From Myxococcus xanthus (GTDB lineage: Bacteria; Myxococcota; Myxococcia; Myxococcales; Myxococcaceae): 64,000 nt of DNA. The number at the start of each line of letters is the position of its first letter. Within the stretch, counting starts at the first letter, position 1. The DNA is taken from the NCBI RefSeq assembly GCF_006402735.1, contig NZ_CP017174.1, positions 7,110,001 to 7,174,000 of the forward strand, given 5' to 3'. Position numbers and translations under genes: made by a program. The notes beneath the pieces were generated by a model. It did not search any database. It was not told the DNA's origin and was given only the letters and a program-made list of their open reading frames with translations. Shown here one piece after another: positions 7,699-16,734 of the stretch.

Positions 7699-9426
7699 TC
7701 AGACGGCGTCAACCTCCGACAGCAAATCGGAGAAGGGCGAGTTCTCCTCGCCCAGCGCCTTGTAGAGCGAGTCCACCTTCTCCAGCTCGCGCTTGAGCGC
7801 CTTGTGGTGGTTGCGGTTCTTCACCAGGCTCTCACGGCCCAGCAGCTTGAAGCCCTCGTCCCGCCCCACCTGGCGGATGGCCAGCCCCAGCACCATGCCG
7901 CGGAAGGCATCGGCCAGGTCCAAATCCAACGGGGCATTGCGGCGGCGCGCCTCCGCGACGAAGGCCTGGGCGGCCGCGCGCAGCGCCTCCGGCAGCGGCC
8001 GGGCGCCGGGGGCCTGCTCATAGTCGAGCGCCCGCGCGACGTGCTTCTCGTGCAGCACCAGCTCGCCCGTGGCGCCCGCGTGCTCCACCATGGCCAGCGT
8101 GTAGGCGCGGCGGACGATGTTGTCGAGCTGCCGCAGGTTTCCCGGCCAGGGGCTTCCCACCAGCAGCCGCTCCGCCTCCTTCATCAGCCGGGCATGGCCG
8201 TCCGGCGAGCGCTCGCGGTGCCGGCGGTTCACCATGTACTGCGCCCACAGGGGGATTTCGTCCTGGCGCTCCTGCAGGGCCGGCATGCGCACCGGCAGCA
8301 CGTTGACGCGGTAGTAGAGGTCCTCGCGGAAGCGGCCGGCGCGAACCTCCGCGTGCAGGTCCGCGTTGGTGCCGATGATGAAGCGCACGTCCGCCTGCCG
8401 CTCACCGGTGCCCTCGCCCAGCGGCCGGTAGCTGCGCGACTCCAGCAGGTGCAGCAGCCCCGCCTGGGCCTTGAGCGACAGCTTGTCGATTTCGTCGATG
8501 AACAGCGTGCCGCCCTCCGCGCGAGCCACGCTGCCGGGGGCATCTCGCACCGCGCCGGTGAAGGCGCCCTTCTTCCAGCCGAAGAGCTCCGCCATCTGGA
8601 GGTCCTCGGGCACCGTCACCAGGTCCAGCGTCTCGAAGGGTTTGCCCCGGCGGTTGGAGCGCTCGTGGCACCAGCGCGCCAGCCGCGACTTGCCCGCGCC
8701 GGTGGCGCCGCTGATGAGGATGGTCTCATCCTGAAGCGCGAAGACGCGGAGGATGGGTAGCAGCTCCGCCATGGAGCGCCCCACCACCGGCAGGAATTCA
8801 TCCACCTCCGGCCGGGCCACGGGCCGCTGCGGCAGCCGGGTCAGGTACGGCGCCGCCACGTCCGCCAGCAGTTGGAGCCGGTCCCCCGCGTCCAGCCAGA
8901 CGAAGTCCTGCCCCATCGCAGCCAGGCAGTCCGCCTCCAACGAAATCATGCCCTCGATGTCGCCGCCCGGCGTGCGCAGCGGCAGTACGCAGACGTGCGT
9001 CGCGTGACGCCCCAGGAAGCGCTGCCGGCTCTCATGGCTGTTGAAGCCCGCCAGGCTCGGGTCCCCCGTCACGGGGGCGTTGGGCGCATGGGGCTGCACC
9101 GTGCCGACATTCACGTCGATGGACACCGCGCACCGGTGCTCCACCACCGCGCGCCACGCCGTGGCGGACGTGAAGAAGGGCGTGCCTACACTGGCATCCG
9201 TAATCTCCGCTGCCCCTACCTCTAGCGCGGCCAGACTGCGGTAGGCCTCTCCCGGGCGGAGGTGGACGATGCCTCGCAACACCCGGCCCCGGGCTGCGTA
9301 CCGACTGGACGCAACGGCCTCCTGGGCGACAGCCTGCAGCCTCCGGAGTGTTGCGGCAGCCGCGGCCTCGAAGTCCCTGGCTCCCCGCAAATCCGTGAGG
9401 AGTTGTGCCATCTCGTCTTGCTGCAT
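7699..9426 (-). CDS. GAF-domain sigma-54-dependent transcriptional activator
   Basis: 575 aa from ATG 9426, with GGAGG 7 bases upstream. Residues ~50-210 form a GAF-like sensory domain. The AAA+ domain then shows Walker A GATGAGKS, the sigma-54 contact motif GAFTGA, Walker B TLFIDEID and an arginine-finger segment FREDLYYR. WPGNLRQLDN begins the lid. The C-terminus is not a classical Fis helix-turn-helix but a helical region ending KNRNHHKALKRELEKVDSLYKALG, which may bind DNA. This composition is common in Myxococcus enhancer-binding proteins. Convergent with the heme-oxygenase-fold gene. Confidence 0.9.
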   Translation of the reverse strand: MQQDEMAQLLTDLRGARDFEAAAAATLRRLQAVAQEAVASSRYAARGRVLRGIVHLRPGEAYRSLAALEVGAAEITDASVGTPFFTSATAWRAVVEHRCAVSIDVNVGTVQPHAPNAPVTGDPSLAGFNSHESRQRFLGRHATHVCVLPLRTPGGDIEGMISLEADCLAAMGQDFVWLDAGDRLQLLADVAAPYLTRLPQRPVARPEVDEFLPVVGRSMAELLPILRVFALQDETILISGATGAGKSRLARWCHERSNRRGKPFETLDLVTVPEDLQMAELFGWKKGAFTGAVRDAPGSVARAEGGTLFIDEIDKLSLKAQAGLLHLLESRSYRPLGEGTGERQADVRFIIGTNADLHAEVRAGRFREDLYYRVNVLPVRMPALQERQDEIPLWAQYMVNRRHRERSPDGHARLMKEAERLLVGSPWPGNLRQLDNIVRRAYTLAMVEHAGATGELVLHEKHVARALDYEQAPGARPLPEALRAAAQAFVAEARRRNAPLDLDLADAFRGMVLGLAIRQVGRDEGFKLLGRESLVKNRNHHKALKRELEKVDSLYKALGEENSPFSDLLSEVDAV

Positions 9427-9504
9427 CCACTCGCCTCCGTCCAGTGCCCTCCGACAGGCTCCGTCAGGAACCACATCAGGGGGACGGAGTGTAGCGGAGA
9501 TGAA

Positions 9505-9538
9505 GAACGCGGAAGGAGCGGCCCCTCCTTCCGCGTTC
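9505..9538. other. Perfect 14-bp hairpin in the 9427-9765 intergenic region
   Basis: GAACGCGGAAGGAG (9505-9518) and its exact complement (9525-9538) enclose a 6-nt loop. It lies 79 bp upstream of the activator gene and about 230 bp downstream of the methyltransferase gene, both on the minus strand. Neither side has a clear T-run (TTCATC on minus), so it could be a weak terminator, a leader structure or an operator. The rest of this 339-bp gap shows no convincing gene. Confidence 0.5.
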
Positions 9539-9765
9539 CCGAAACTCCGATACTGCGGGGCAGCCCGGTCTCCCGAAGCGCCACGGCAGAACGTCATGCG
9601 CGTCCCGTGCCAGACGCGACATTCGTGTGATTCCAGGGGGATGGGTGAACGCGGCCACCACGGAGGGGCCTGACTTGCGTTCCAGCAGGACGCGCCTGCG
9701 TCCCATCAGAACGCAGGCCACCTGAAATTCACCACGAGTATCTCTTCCGCCCTCTCAAAACGCCC

Positions 9766-10650
9766 TCATCGTGAAACCTTGGGCGATTTTTGGGGCGTCG
9801 AGGCCCTCTTGGGCGCTTTCCGCGTGGACGCACGCTTGGGCCCGGCAGGGTCCACGGGCTGAGACTCGGGGTCCGGCTGGAGGACGAAGACGCGATCCAA
9901 CCGGAGGCTTCCCCGCTCCACAGGTGCGTTGATGTCGTAGTCGAAGGTGTACCCGGCCAGCACCCGCATGCCCGCGTCGCGGAACAGCTTCGCCGCCTGG
10001 GCATTGCTGTACGTGCGGAAGTACCACTGGGTTTCGATGAGCCAATCCTTGTCCGGCCCGGTGACGCGCAGGCGGTTGCGCATGGGCGAGCGCCGCGCCC
10101 GCTGCTCCGGAAGGCCCTCGTTCGTGTTGCAGACGACGCGGTCCTCCCCCACCTGCCCCACCCAGCGCTCGTGTTCGGGCCGGGCGCGCGCGTAGTCCGT
10201 GAGGTGGAAGCCGAGCACGTAGATGCCGCCCGGCTTCAAGAGCCGCCGCGTCCCCAGCAGGTGCTGGCGCGCCGCGGCCTCACTGTCCAGGTAGCGGAAG
10301 GTCGACACCAGACAGTGCGCCAGGTCCACCTGACCCTCCAGCGACGGGTCGGCGAAGGACTCCATGCGTGACGGCCCCAGCTTCACGCGCCGCCGCTGCG
10401 CCGGCGTCAGGCGCTTTCGCGCATGGGCCAGCATCGCCTCGGAGATGTCATAGCCCACCACCCGCAGGCCCCGGCTCGAGGCCTCCTCCACGAGCCGCCC
10501 CGCGCCGCAGGCGGGCTCGAGCCACAGCTTGCCGCCCGTGCCGAAGCGCTCGCTGAGCGTCTGGAGGAAGTCCACCTCGCGCACGGTGTCCGTGCCGAAG
10601 ATGGCTTCGTAGTACTGCGGGTGTTCGTACCAGTCGGTGCGTTTTTCCAT
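9766..10650 (-). CDS. Class I SAM-dependent methyltransferase with basic tail
   Basis: 294 aa. The Rossmann methyltransferase core is clear: motif I LEPACGAGRLVEEA near residue 43, acidic end of strand 2 VVGYDIS near 67, LAHCLVSTFRYL, and LLKPGGIYVLGFHL. It starts 9 bp after the ZIP transporter gene, so the pair is probably cotranscribed. The last ~35 residues are rich in Lys, Arg, Pro and Ser with a repeated PKRAST segment, like the disordered tails of nucleic-acid-binding proteins. Substrate unknown. Confidence 0.85.
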   Translation of the reverse strand: MEKRTDWYEHPQYYEAIFGTDTVREVDFLQTLSERFGTGGKLWLEPACGAGRLVEEASSRGLRVVGYDISEAMLAHARKRLTPAQRRRVKLGPSRMESFADPSLEGQVDLAHCLVSTFRYLDSEAAARQHLLGTRRLLKPGGIYVLGFHLTDYARARPEHERWVGQVGEDRVVCNTNEGLPEQRARRSPMRNRLRVTGPDKDWLIETQWYFRTYSNAQAAKLFRDAGMRVLAGYTFDYDINAPVERGSLRLDRVFVLQPDPESQPVDPAGPKRASTRKAPKRASTPQKSPKVSR

Positions 10651-10659
10651 GAAGGGCGC

Positions 10660-11448
10660 TCAGTGGCCGGGGTGCTCGGGGTGCCCCATCAGCCGCGCGA
10701 GCAGGAACATCAGCAGCAGGCCCGCGAAGAGCGCCAGCACGTTGCGGCCCGGCTGGTCCTTGCCGTGCCGGTGCACGTGCGGCAGCAGGTCCGACACGGC
10801 GATGTAGAGGAACGTACCCGCGGAGAAAGCCAGGGCCTTGGCCGCGAGGCTTTCGAACTGCAGCATCGCGTCGAAGAGGAAGTAGAGCAGCGCGCCGGCC
10901 GGCACCATCATCCCGTACAGCGTGGACAGCGACAGGATGGAGGCCTTCGAGCGCCCCTCCGTCTTGAGGATGGAGGCCAGCGACAGCGCGGAGGGCACCT
11001 TGTGCGCGACGATGGCCAGCAGCGCCATGCCCCCCACGCCCTCCTCCACCGCCGAACCCAGGGCAATGCCGTCGAACAACGTGTGCGTGGACAGCCCCAG
11101 GAAGGCGGTGAGCCCCAGCACGTGGCCCGGATGCACGGAGTGCCCGGTGCCCGCCATGGTGTCTCCGTGGGAGATGTCCTCGCCCGCGTGCGCGACGAGG
11201 TAGCGCTCCAGCACCAGCAGGAAGGCGAAGCCCGCGGGCACCAGGGCGAAGGCCCACCATCCGCCACCCAGATACGCCTCCGGCAGCATGTGGAAGAAGG
11301 CGGCGCCCAGCATCACGCCCGCGGCGAAAGCCAGGAAGCGCACCAGATGGGTGGGTCGGTCGTTCAAGACGACGACCACGGCGCCAGCCAGCGCGCCGAG
11401 GACGATGATGAGGGAATACAGGGCCACCGTGGCCAGGACCGGCGACAT
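10660..11448 (-). CDS. ZIP-family divalent metal transporter
   Basis: 262 aa with eight hydrophobic helices. Helix IV carries the signature STHTLFDGIALG and helix V has IVAHKVPSALSLAS, the conserved His/Asp/Glu sites of ZIP transporters. A central loop HAGEDISHGDTMAGTGHSVH is rich in His and Asp and would bind metal. A second His-rich segment is LPHVHRHGKD. It would carry zinc, iron or a similar ion across the inner membrane. First gene of a pair with the methyltransferase. Confidence 0.92.
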   Translation of the reverse strand: MSPVLATVALYSLIIVLGALAGAVVVVLNDRPTHLVRFLAFAAGVMLGAAFFHMLPEAYLGGGWWAFALVPAGFAFLLVLERYLVAHAGEDISHGDTMAGTGHSVHPGHVLGLTAFLGLSTHTLFDGIALGSAVEEGVGGMALLAIVAHKVPSALSLASILKTEGRSKASILSLSTLYGMMVPAGALLYFLFDAMLQFESLAAKALAFSAGTFLYIAVSDLLPHVHRHGKDQPGRNVLALFAGLLLMFLLARLMGHPEHPGH

Positions 11449-11478
11449 GGGGCGCGCACCCTACATCAAAAAACCAAA

Positions 11479-12735
11479 TCAGTAGCGCCGGAGCACCAAC
11501 AACCCCACCCGGCCCGGTTTCACCTCCACCGGATGCTCCGTCACCTGCCCCCAGCTCGTCACACGCACGGTGTGACTTCCCGCGGGCACGCGGAAGCGCG
11601 CCACCTGGAACTCCGCGGGCAGGGAGAGCCAGGAGCGCAGGTCTGGCGCATTCATCGCGTTGAGGACGAGGAAGGTCAGCACGCCCAGTTCATCGCTCTT
11701 CGTCAGCGCGCCCACGCCCGCCGCCACGCCCGCCTTCACGGCCACGCCCGCGAGCTGCTTCGCCAGCATGCGTCCAATCCGGTCATTCAGGTGGACCACG
11801 GCCACGTCCGCCAGGGACGTCACCGTCACCGCCTGCTGGGACTGGCCCTCCAGGGCGACAGTCACGGGCGGCGCGAGCCCCCGGTTCCGGTAGGTGGGGA
11901 CTTCAATCAGGTCGCCACCGCCGCCCGGGTCCCTGGAGCCGCGCTGCTTCTCGGGAGACAGGCCCGCCTCCACCACGACGACGAGCTGCCCTTCGTCCGG
12001 CGCCAGCGGCGCGTGCGGGACGTCCGGGTACTTCGCCAGCAGCTCCGCGTACATGTCGTCGCGGCCCACCTTCTTCGCCAGCCGCAGCAGGGGTTCGGCC
12101 AGCGCGTCCTTTCGGGGCGCGATTTCATAGGCCTTCGCGTAGTCGATGTAGGCCGAGTCCCAGTCCCGCTGGTCCTCCCGGATGACGCCGCCCAGGTAGC
12201 GGGCAATCGCGAGCTGCTCGTAGGGCTTCTTCTCCTCGGCGATCATCTTCTCCAGGCGCTCGTTGACCTGGCGGACCTCCACCATGGCGGCTTCGTCGTC
12301 GCCCAGTTCCGCGTAGTTGAGCGCCTGGAGGACGGAAATCATCAGCTTCTCGAAGTCCTCCCCTCGGTAGGTGCGCTGACGCTCGTTGGTGACGAGCGTC
12401 TTCGCCTCCTCGCTGACGGAGACACTGTCGATCTGCTCGCTGAGCCGTTCCGCCTCCTCGAGCACGGCGTTGCTCTCCGCCCACTGCCCGGCGGCGTGCA
12501 ACACCATGCCCTTGTCCATGAGCACCAGCAGGCGGTCCTGCGCGGGCCCCTCCTTCGTCGCGGCCTCCAGGGAGGACAGCGCGCGCGAATAGTCCCCCTG
12601 TTGGTACGCGGACCGCACGCCCCGGGTGCGCGCCACATAGTCACCCGCACAGCCCGACGACAGGAGGAGCACGCTCGCGAGCGCGAGCGCGCCCCACCCG
12701 CTCAGGCGGACCGGGCTGCGGGAGTGGATGGACAT
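11479..12735 (-). CDS. TPR-like lipoprotein of the LpoB cluster (COG3014 type)
   Basis: 418 aa. A lipoprotein signal peptide (VLLLSSGC) is followed by tetratricopeptide-like helices from ~35 to 230 (AYQQGDYSRALSSLEAA, MVLHAAGQWAESNAVLEEAE, LGDDEAAMVEVRQVNERL). A beta-rich domain follows, with a small hydrophobic Ala/Gly segment near 315-335 and a C-terminal PEGA-like strand set (FRVPAGSHTVRVTSWG). Such proteins are found beside LpoB-like genes in several proteobacteria. Last gene of a four-gene minus-strand envelope operon, 15 bp after the LpoB-like gene. Function not established. Confidence 0.75.
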   Translation of the reverse strand: MSIHSRSPVRLSGWGALALASVLLLSSGCAGDYVARTRGVRSAYQQGDYSRALSSLEAATKEGPAQDRLLVLMDKGMVLHAAGQWAESNAVLEEAERLSEQIDSVSVSEEAKTLVTNERQRTYRGEDFEKLMISVLQALNYAELGDDEAAMVEVRQVNERLEKMIAEEKKPYEQLAIARYLGGVIREDQRDWDSAYIDYAKAYEIAPRKDALAEPLLRLAKKVGRDDMYAELLAKYPDVPHAPLAPDEGQLVVVVEAGLSPEKQRGSRDPGGGGDLIEVPTYRNRGLAPPVTVALEGQSQQAVTVTSLADVAVVHLNDRIGRMLAKQLAGVAVKAGVAAGVGALTKSDELGVLTFLVLNAMNAPDLRSWLSLPAEFQVARFRVPAGSHTVRVTSWGQVTEHPVEVKPGRVGLLVLRRY

Positions 12736-12750
12736 GGAAGGGTGCGCCCG

Positions 12751-13359
12751 TTACCAGCTCACGCCGCGCTTCTCGAACTTCTTGCGGATCTGCTTCTCGT
12801 CCGTCCACTCGATGAGGCCGGTCCGCACGTTGCTGAGCTTCGCGGTCATCTTGTAATAGACGAGCTTGTCACGGCCGACCTCCTGGATGATGGAGGCGAG
12901 GTCGCCCGTCATCAGGAAGTCCACCGACGTCTGCTGACCCGGGCCCTTGGCGGTGTTCGGGTCGACGTAGCCGGACTGCTGGTACTCGTACTCCTCGGCG
13001 ATGTCCTGGCGAGCCTGCTGGTCCACCAGGGCGAAGCGGCCCGTCTGCGCCAGCGCCGTCTGGATCTTGTCGCCCAGCGAGCGCATGTCGATGTGCTCGG
13101 AGGTGCTGTTCTTCAGCTTGCCCACCAGGACGATGGGCAGCGAGCCATCCGGCCGGGGCTGGGAGAAGCGCGGCGAGGTGGCGAGCGACTCCGCCATCTT
13201 CTTCGCGATGAGCTGCAGGTCGTTCTCGTTGAAGCGGTCCGACAGCATCTCGATGGTGTTCGGGTCCTCGTACGTGCCACGCGTGAAGGCGCGCGGGCCC
13301 GTGCAGGCGGACAGCGAAGCGGCGAGGCAGGCGGACAGAAGCAGGCGGCGGGTGTTCAT
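12751..13359 (-). CDS. lpoB: LpoB-family lipoprotein, penicillin-binding-protein activator
   Basis: 202 aa from ATG 13359. The signal peptide ends SLSAC, a lipobox. The mature part shows LpoB-family features: LIAKKMAESL, PIVLVGKLKNSTSEHID, a central LGDKIQTALAQTGRFALVD, and VDFLMTGDLASI before the C-terminal KLSNVRTGLIEW. In enterobacteria LpoB is an outer-membrane lipoprotein that activates PBP1b; here the partner is unknown. It sits between a hypothetical exported protein and a TPR lipoprotein in one operon. Confidence 0.85.
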   Translation of the reverse strand: MNTRRLLLSACLAASLSACTGPRAFTRGTYEDPNTIEMLSDRFNENDLQLIAKKMAESLATSPRFSQPRPDGSLPIVLVGKLKNSTSEHIDMRSLGDKIQTALAQTGRFALVDQQARQDIAEEYEYQQSGYVDPNTAKGPGQQTSVDFLMTGDLASIIQEVGRDKLVYYKMTAKLSNVRTGLIEWTDEKQIRKKFEKRGVSW

Positions 13360-13373
13360 GGTGCGGGTCACTC

Positions 13374-14201
13374 CTAGTTCCATTCGCATTCGAAGCGGCT
13401 GCCTTCGAAGTTCCACTTGTAGGCGAGCACCGCGTCGCGGCGGTACCCGGCCGTCAGGCGGCAGACGTTCTGCAGCGACGCACGAGGATAGTCGAAGGTG
13501 TAGCGCTGCGACCGCGACAGCTCCTGCGCGGTGAGCTGGGACGGATGCGTGAGCGTGGGGCTGGCGCTGGCGACCACCAGCACGTTGTGCTTGCCGTAGG
13601 TGCGCAGCGGCACCTCGCCCGCCAGCTGGACACGGCGCACGGTGCGCGCGACGAGGATGTCGCTGCGGTCCACCGTCGTCTCGTGGCTGTTGCGGCGGCG
13701 CAGCAGCTCCGGGATGTTGGCGGTGAAGACGCGGGTGATGTCTCCGTCGTCCACGAAGAAGTAGAGGAACGCCTCGCGCGCGGTGCGGCTCTCCCCGGTG
13801 AAGTCCAGCGTCACCAGCAGGTTCAACCCGCGGTTGGGCGCCAGTCCGTGCCGGGACACCGCGGCCAGCACATCCTTGTCCACGCCGGCCTTCTTGAGCC
13901 GGATGAGGCCGTCCGCGCTGGCGTCGCAGGCGCAGCGGCGCTCCTCAATCATCTTCACGATTTGCGCGGGCTCGAAGCCTGCCTGGGACAGCTTCGTCAG
14001 CTCCTCGTCGGTGAGGGGGAGCTGGTCGGAGCGCTCGTAGATGCGCGGGAGCTGGTTGGGGTCCCACTGGATGATGTTGTAGGTCTGCACGTCTCCGGCC
14101 GGAAACGGCAGGTTCACCTGTGGGCTTCCCCGGCCGGAAACAGAGACGGGCGCCTGGCTGGAGGTCAACGCCAGCGTGGCGGCAAGCAGCTGGGCAATCA
14201 T
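13374..14201 (-). CDS. Exported protein of unknown function
   Basis: 275 aa with a short N-terminal signal sequence (IAQLLAATLALTSSQA). Residues ~60-120 are helical and contain two similar segments, LSQAGFEPAQIVKMIEER and LKKAGVDKDVLAAVSRHG, like helix-hairpin modules that predict a helical bundle; CACDA lies between them. The C-terminal ~150 residues are beta-rich (LNLLVTLDFTGESR, VRRVQLAGEVPLRTYG) and end in a pair of Cys-containing strands. It lies 14 bp upstream of the LpoB-like gene in the same operon, which suggests an envelope role. I do not recognise the family. Confidence 0.78.
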   Translation of the reverse strand: MIAQLLAATLALTSSQAPVSVSGRGSPQVNLPFPAGDVQTYNIIQWDPNQLPRIYERSDQLPLTDEELTKLSQAGFEPAQIVKMIEERRCACDASADGLIRLKKAGVDKDVLAAVSRHGLAPNRGLNLLVTLDFTGESRTAREAFLYFFVDDGDITRVFTANIPELLRRRNSHETTVDRSDILVARTVRRVQLAGEVPLRTYGKHNVLVVASASPTLTHPSQLTAQELSRSQRYTFDYPRASLQNVCRLTAGYRRDAVLAYKWNFEGSRFECEWN

Positions 14202-14216
14202 GTCGAAGCCTCCTTG

Positions 14217-14783
14217 CTAGAACTTGTAGCCCACGGACATGCCCAGCCGGTGCGTGACGCCGCCACCGCCAATGGGGATGTCCGGGGTGTAGTTGAGGGC
14301 CATGAGGATGTTCTCGTGGTCACCCAGGAGGATTTCGGCACCCAGCTGCGGCGAGATGCCGAAGCGCAGGCCCTCTCCCTCCGGGATGACGATGGCACCG
14401 GCCTTCAGGCCCGCGGTGAACACCAGCGGCCAGCCCCAGGTCCGGAAGCGCGGACCCACCATGCCGACGAAGCGGCCCCCGTCGAACACGTAGGCACCAC
14501 TCACGTCCAGCTGGTACCAGTCCGCGCCCCACAGCGACAGCGTGGCGCCCACGAACAGCGGCGGGCCTTCCGGCGCGCCCCGAGGCGGCTTGCGGGAGTT
14601 GATGGCCGCGCCCCAGTCGAGCTGGAGCGACACGCTCCGGCCTCCGGGGCCGCTGTAGCCGCCCTTGCCGTACTCGGACTCCTCTGGACCGTCCGTGCGG
14701 CCTCGGGATTGGGCACTGGCGGTCAGCGGCACGGTGGCGGCCACCATCGCAAGGGCCCCACACAACCTGACATGACGCATCAT
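14217..14783 (-). CDS. Predicted outer-membrane beta-barrel protein
   Basis: 188 aa. The signal peptide (MVAATVPLTASAQS) is followed by a Gly-rich linker and amphipathic strands with alternating aromatic and small residues: VSLQLDWGAAIN, FVGATLSLWGADWYQLD, GLRFGISPQLGAEILLG. It ends in MSVGYKF, a terminal aromatic residue as in barrel proteins recognised by BamA. First gene of the four-gene operon that ends with the TPR lipoprotein; the gap to the next gene is 15 bp. Confidence 0.75.
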   Translation of the reverse strand: MMRHVRLCGALAMVAATVPLTASAQSRGRTDGPEESEYGKGGYSGPGGRSVSLQLDWGAAINSRKPPRGAPEGPPLFVGATLSLWGADWYQLDVSGAYVFDGGRFVGMVGPRFRTWGWPLVFTAGLKAGAIVIPEGEGLRFGISPQLGAEILLGDHENILMALNYTPDIPIGGGGVTHRLGMSVGYKF

Positions 14784-14904
14784 CTCGAAGACTCCCCCGG
14801 GCGGTAGGTGCGAATTTCCAGCGCTATGACGGCGCGGCGCGCCGACTATTCAAAACCCCATGCCCCCAGGCAAGGGCTCACTGCGCCTGGGGGGCAGCCA
14901 GCCT

Positions 14905-16554
14905 TCACGCCCGAGGCGGCGTGGGCGGCGAATCCGGGGAAGCGGACAGCCGCACCGGATCCAGCTCAGGCGGCGGGAAGGGACGCGCCTCCGTGCGGGT
15001 GACGGGCAACCACAGCGGGTGGGCGCGCAGGAAGGCCACCAGCTTCTCGCGCACCAGGGCCCGCAGGTCGAAGAGTTTGCTGAAGTCCGACACGCTGACC
15101 AGCGCACGCACCGTGAGGGTCCGGTCCAGCACGTCCAGGACGACCACCGTCGCCACGCGGCCGTCCCACATGGACTTGCCCTCGTTCTCCAGGATGCGGC
15201 GAAGCTCCGCGCGGAGCGCGTCAATGTCCGTCTGGAAGTCCACCTGGAGGATGACGGGCCCCAGCATCTCCGGGTTCCCCTTGCTCCAGTTCTGGAAGGG
15301 CTTGTCCAGGAACTGAACGATGGGGATGACCAGCCGGCGCTGGTCCCACGTCCGCAGCACCACGTAGGTGAGCGTGATTTTCTCCACCGTGCCCCACTCG
15401 CCCTCGGTGATGAGGGTGTCGCCAATGCTGATGGGCTGGGTGATGGAGAGCTGGATGCCGGCCAGCAGCGTACCAATGGACTTCTGCGCCGCGAGGCCGA
15501 GCACCAGGCCGGCGATACCAGCGGAGGCCAGCAGTGACACTCCGACGTTGCGCACCACCTCGAACTGGATGAGCAGCAGCGCCGCGGCGATGACGTAGGT
15601 GGCCACCTCGAAGATGGCGCGGAGCACCACCAACTGCGTGCTCACGCTGCGTGCCCGCGCCGCGTCCTTCATCTCCGACGACACGCGGCTCTGCACGAAG
15701 GCGACGGAGACGTGGAGGATGCGCAGCACGGCCCAGGCCAGCGCCACGACGCTCAACGAATAGCCGATCCGGATGAACAAGCCCTGCGCCGGACGCGGCA
15801 GCCGCAAGAGCAGCGTGCCCACCACCAGCAGCGCGGAGAAGGTGAGCAGCTTCAACGGCCCCTTCCCCGAGGAGACCACATCCTCCTCCCAGGTGAACCG
15901 GGTCCACCGCGCCACACGGCGGGCGAAGGCCAGGACCAAGCGCTCCAGCAGCACCGCCAGGCCCAGGCTGCCCAGCACCGTCACCAGCAGCCCCAGCCAC
16001 TGCCAGGGCTCCAGTCCCAGCACCGTGTCACTGAAGAAGAAGGCCGGCAGGAGGCCCACCAGCCGGGGGCCATACTCCGCGAAGAGCGGGTCCACCTGCC
16101 GCACCGTGGACTCGCTGAAGACCCAGACCTGCTCCCCCTCAGCAGAGGAGACACGCTGGACGCGGACGGGGACGTTGTTCCCCTGCAACGGAATGGTGCC
16201 CAACTGGTCGTAGCGCGCGTCGGCCGGGTCGCCCTCCTGCTCCTTGCTCAGCGAGCTCACGTCCACGGGCAGCTTGCGGTCCAGCACGAACTTGAGCGCG
16301 CGGGCCAGCTGGAAGCCCCGCTCCGCCTGCTGGGCGCGGGGGATGTAGTCCAGGTCCAGGTAGTGCGCCGCCAGGGCGTAGTCCCCCCGGTGCGCGGCGG
16401 ACAGAAAGCCCTGCACGGTGGCCTGCGGCGTCTTCCGGTCCACCGAGGGGGGCGGCGGGTTGAGGCCCGCGTTGAGCGCGGCGGCAGGAAGGCTCCACAG
16501 CAGCCCCAGTCCCAGGACGAGTGCTCTCAGGGTCCAACTGTCACGGTGCATCAT
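14905..16554 (-). CDS. MscS-family mechanosensitive channel with periplasmic N-terminal domain
   Basis: 549 aa. A signal peptide (SLPAAALNAG) is followed by a ~140-residue periplasmic domain (TVQGFLSAAHRGDYALAAHYLD). Several membrane helices come next, then the MscS core. The pore helix is ASAGIAGLVLGLAAQKSIG, and the beta domain has ISIGDTLITEGEWGTVEKI. The cytoplasmic alpha/beta part extends to about residue 525, with a Pro-rich tail. Longer than E. coli MscS (286 aa), in the range of multi-helix relatives. It would release solutes when the membrane is stretched. Confidence 0.92.
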   Translation of the reverse strand: MMHRDSWTLRALVLGLGLLWSLPAAALNAGLNPPPPSVDRKTPQATVQGFLSAAHRGDYALAAHYLDLDYIPRAQQAERGFQLARALKFVLDRKLPVDVSSLSKEQEGDPADARYDQLGTIPLQGNNVPVRVQRVSSAEGEQVWVFSESTVRQVDPLFAEYGPRLVGLLPAFFFSDTVLGLEPWQWLGLLVTVLGSLGLAVLLERLVLAFARRVARWTRFTWEEDVVSSGKGPLKLLTFSALLVVGTLLLRLPRPAQGLFIRIGYSLSVVALAWAVLRILHVSVAFVQSRVSSEMKDAARARSVSTQLVVLRAIFEVATYVIAAALLLIQFEVVRNVGVSLLASAGIAGLVLGLAAQKSIGTLLAGIQLSITQPISIGDTLITEGEWGTVEKITLTYVVLRTWDQRRLVIPIVQFLDKPFQNWSKGNPEMLGPVILQVDFQTDIDALRAELRRILENEGKSMWDGRVATVVVLDVLDRTLTVRALVSVSDFSKLFDLRALVREKLVAFLRAHPLWLPVTRTEARPFPPPELDPVRLSASPDSPPTPPRA

Positions 16555-16734
16555 GGCTGACTTCCATATCCCTTTTCGGATGTCTCACTGGAAAGAAGTC
16601 GTCCCCGGAGACCCAGCGGGCGAGCGTGCGGCGGTGGACATCCGAAATCAGGGAAACGCCGGCCCCGGGAGCGCACGGGAAAGCGTTGGTGCGGCGCGTG
16701 GGGGTAGGATAGAACGGAGTGAAGGAAGGTCGCC

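Noticed and set aside
9476-9721. 81-codon minus-strand frame in the intergenic region
   Set aside because: It spans the 14-bp hairpin, lacks a ribosome-binding site and shows no recognisable features.
10423-13377. Long plus-strand open frame (about 984 codons)
   Set aside because: Antisense to the ZIP, TPR lipoprotein and LpoB genes, with His/Arg/Gln-rich shadow composition.
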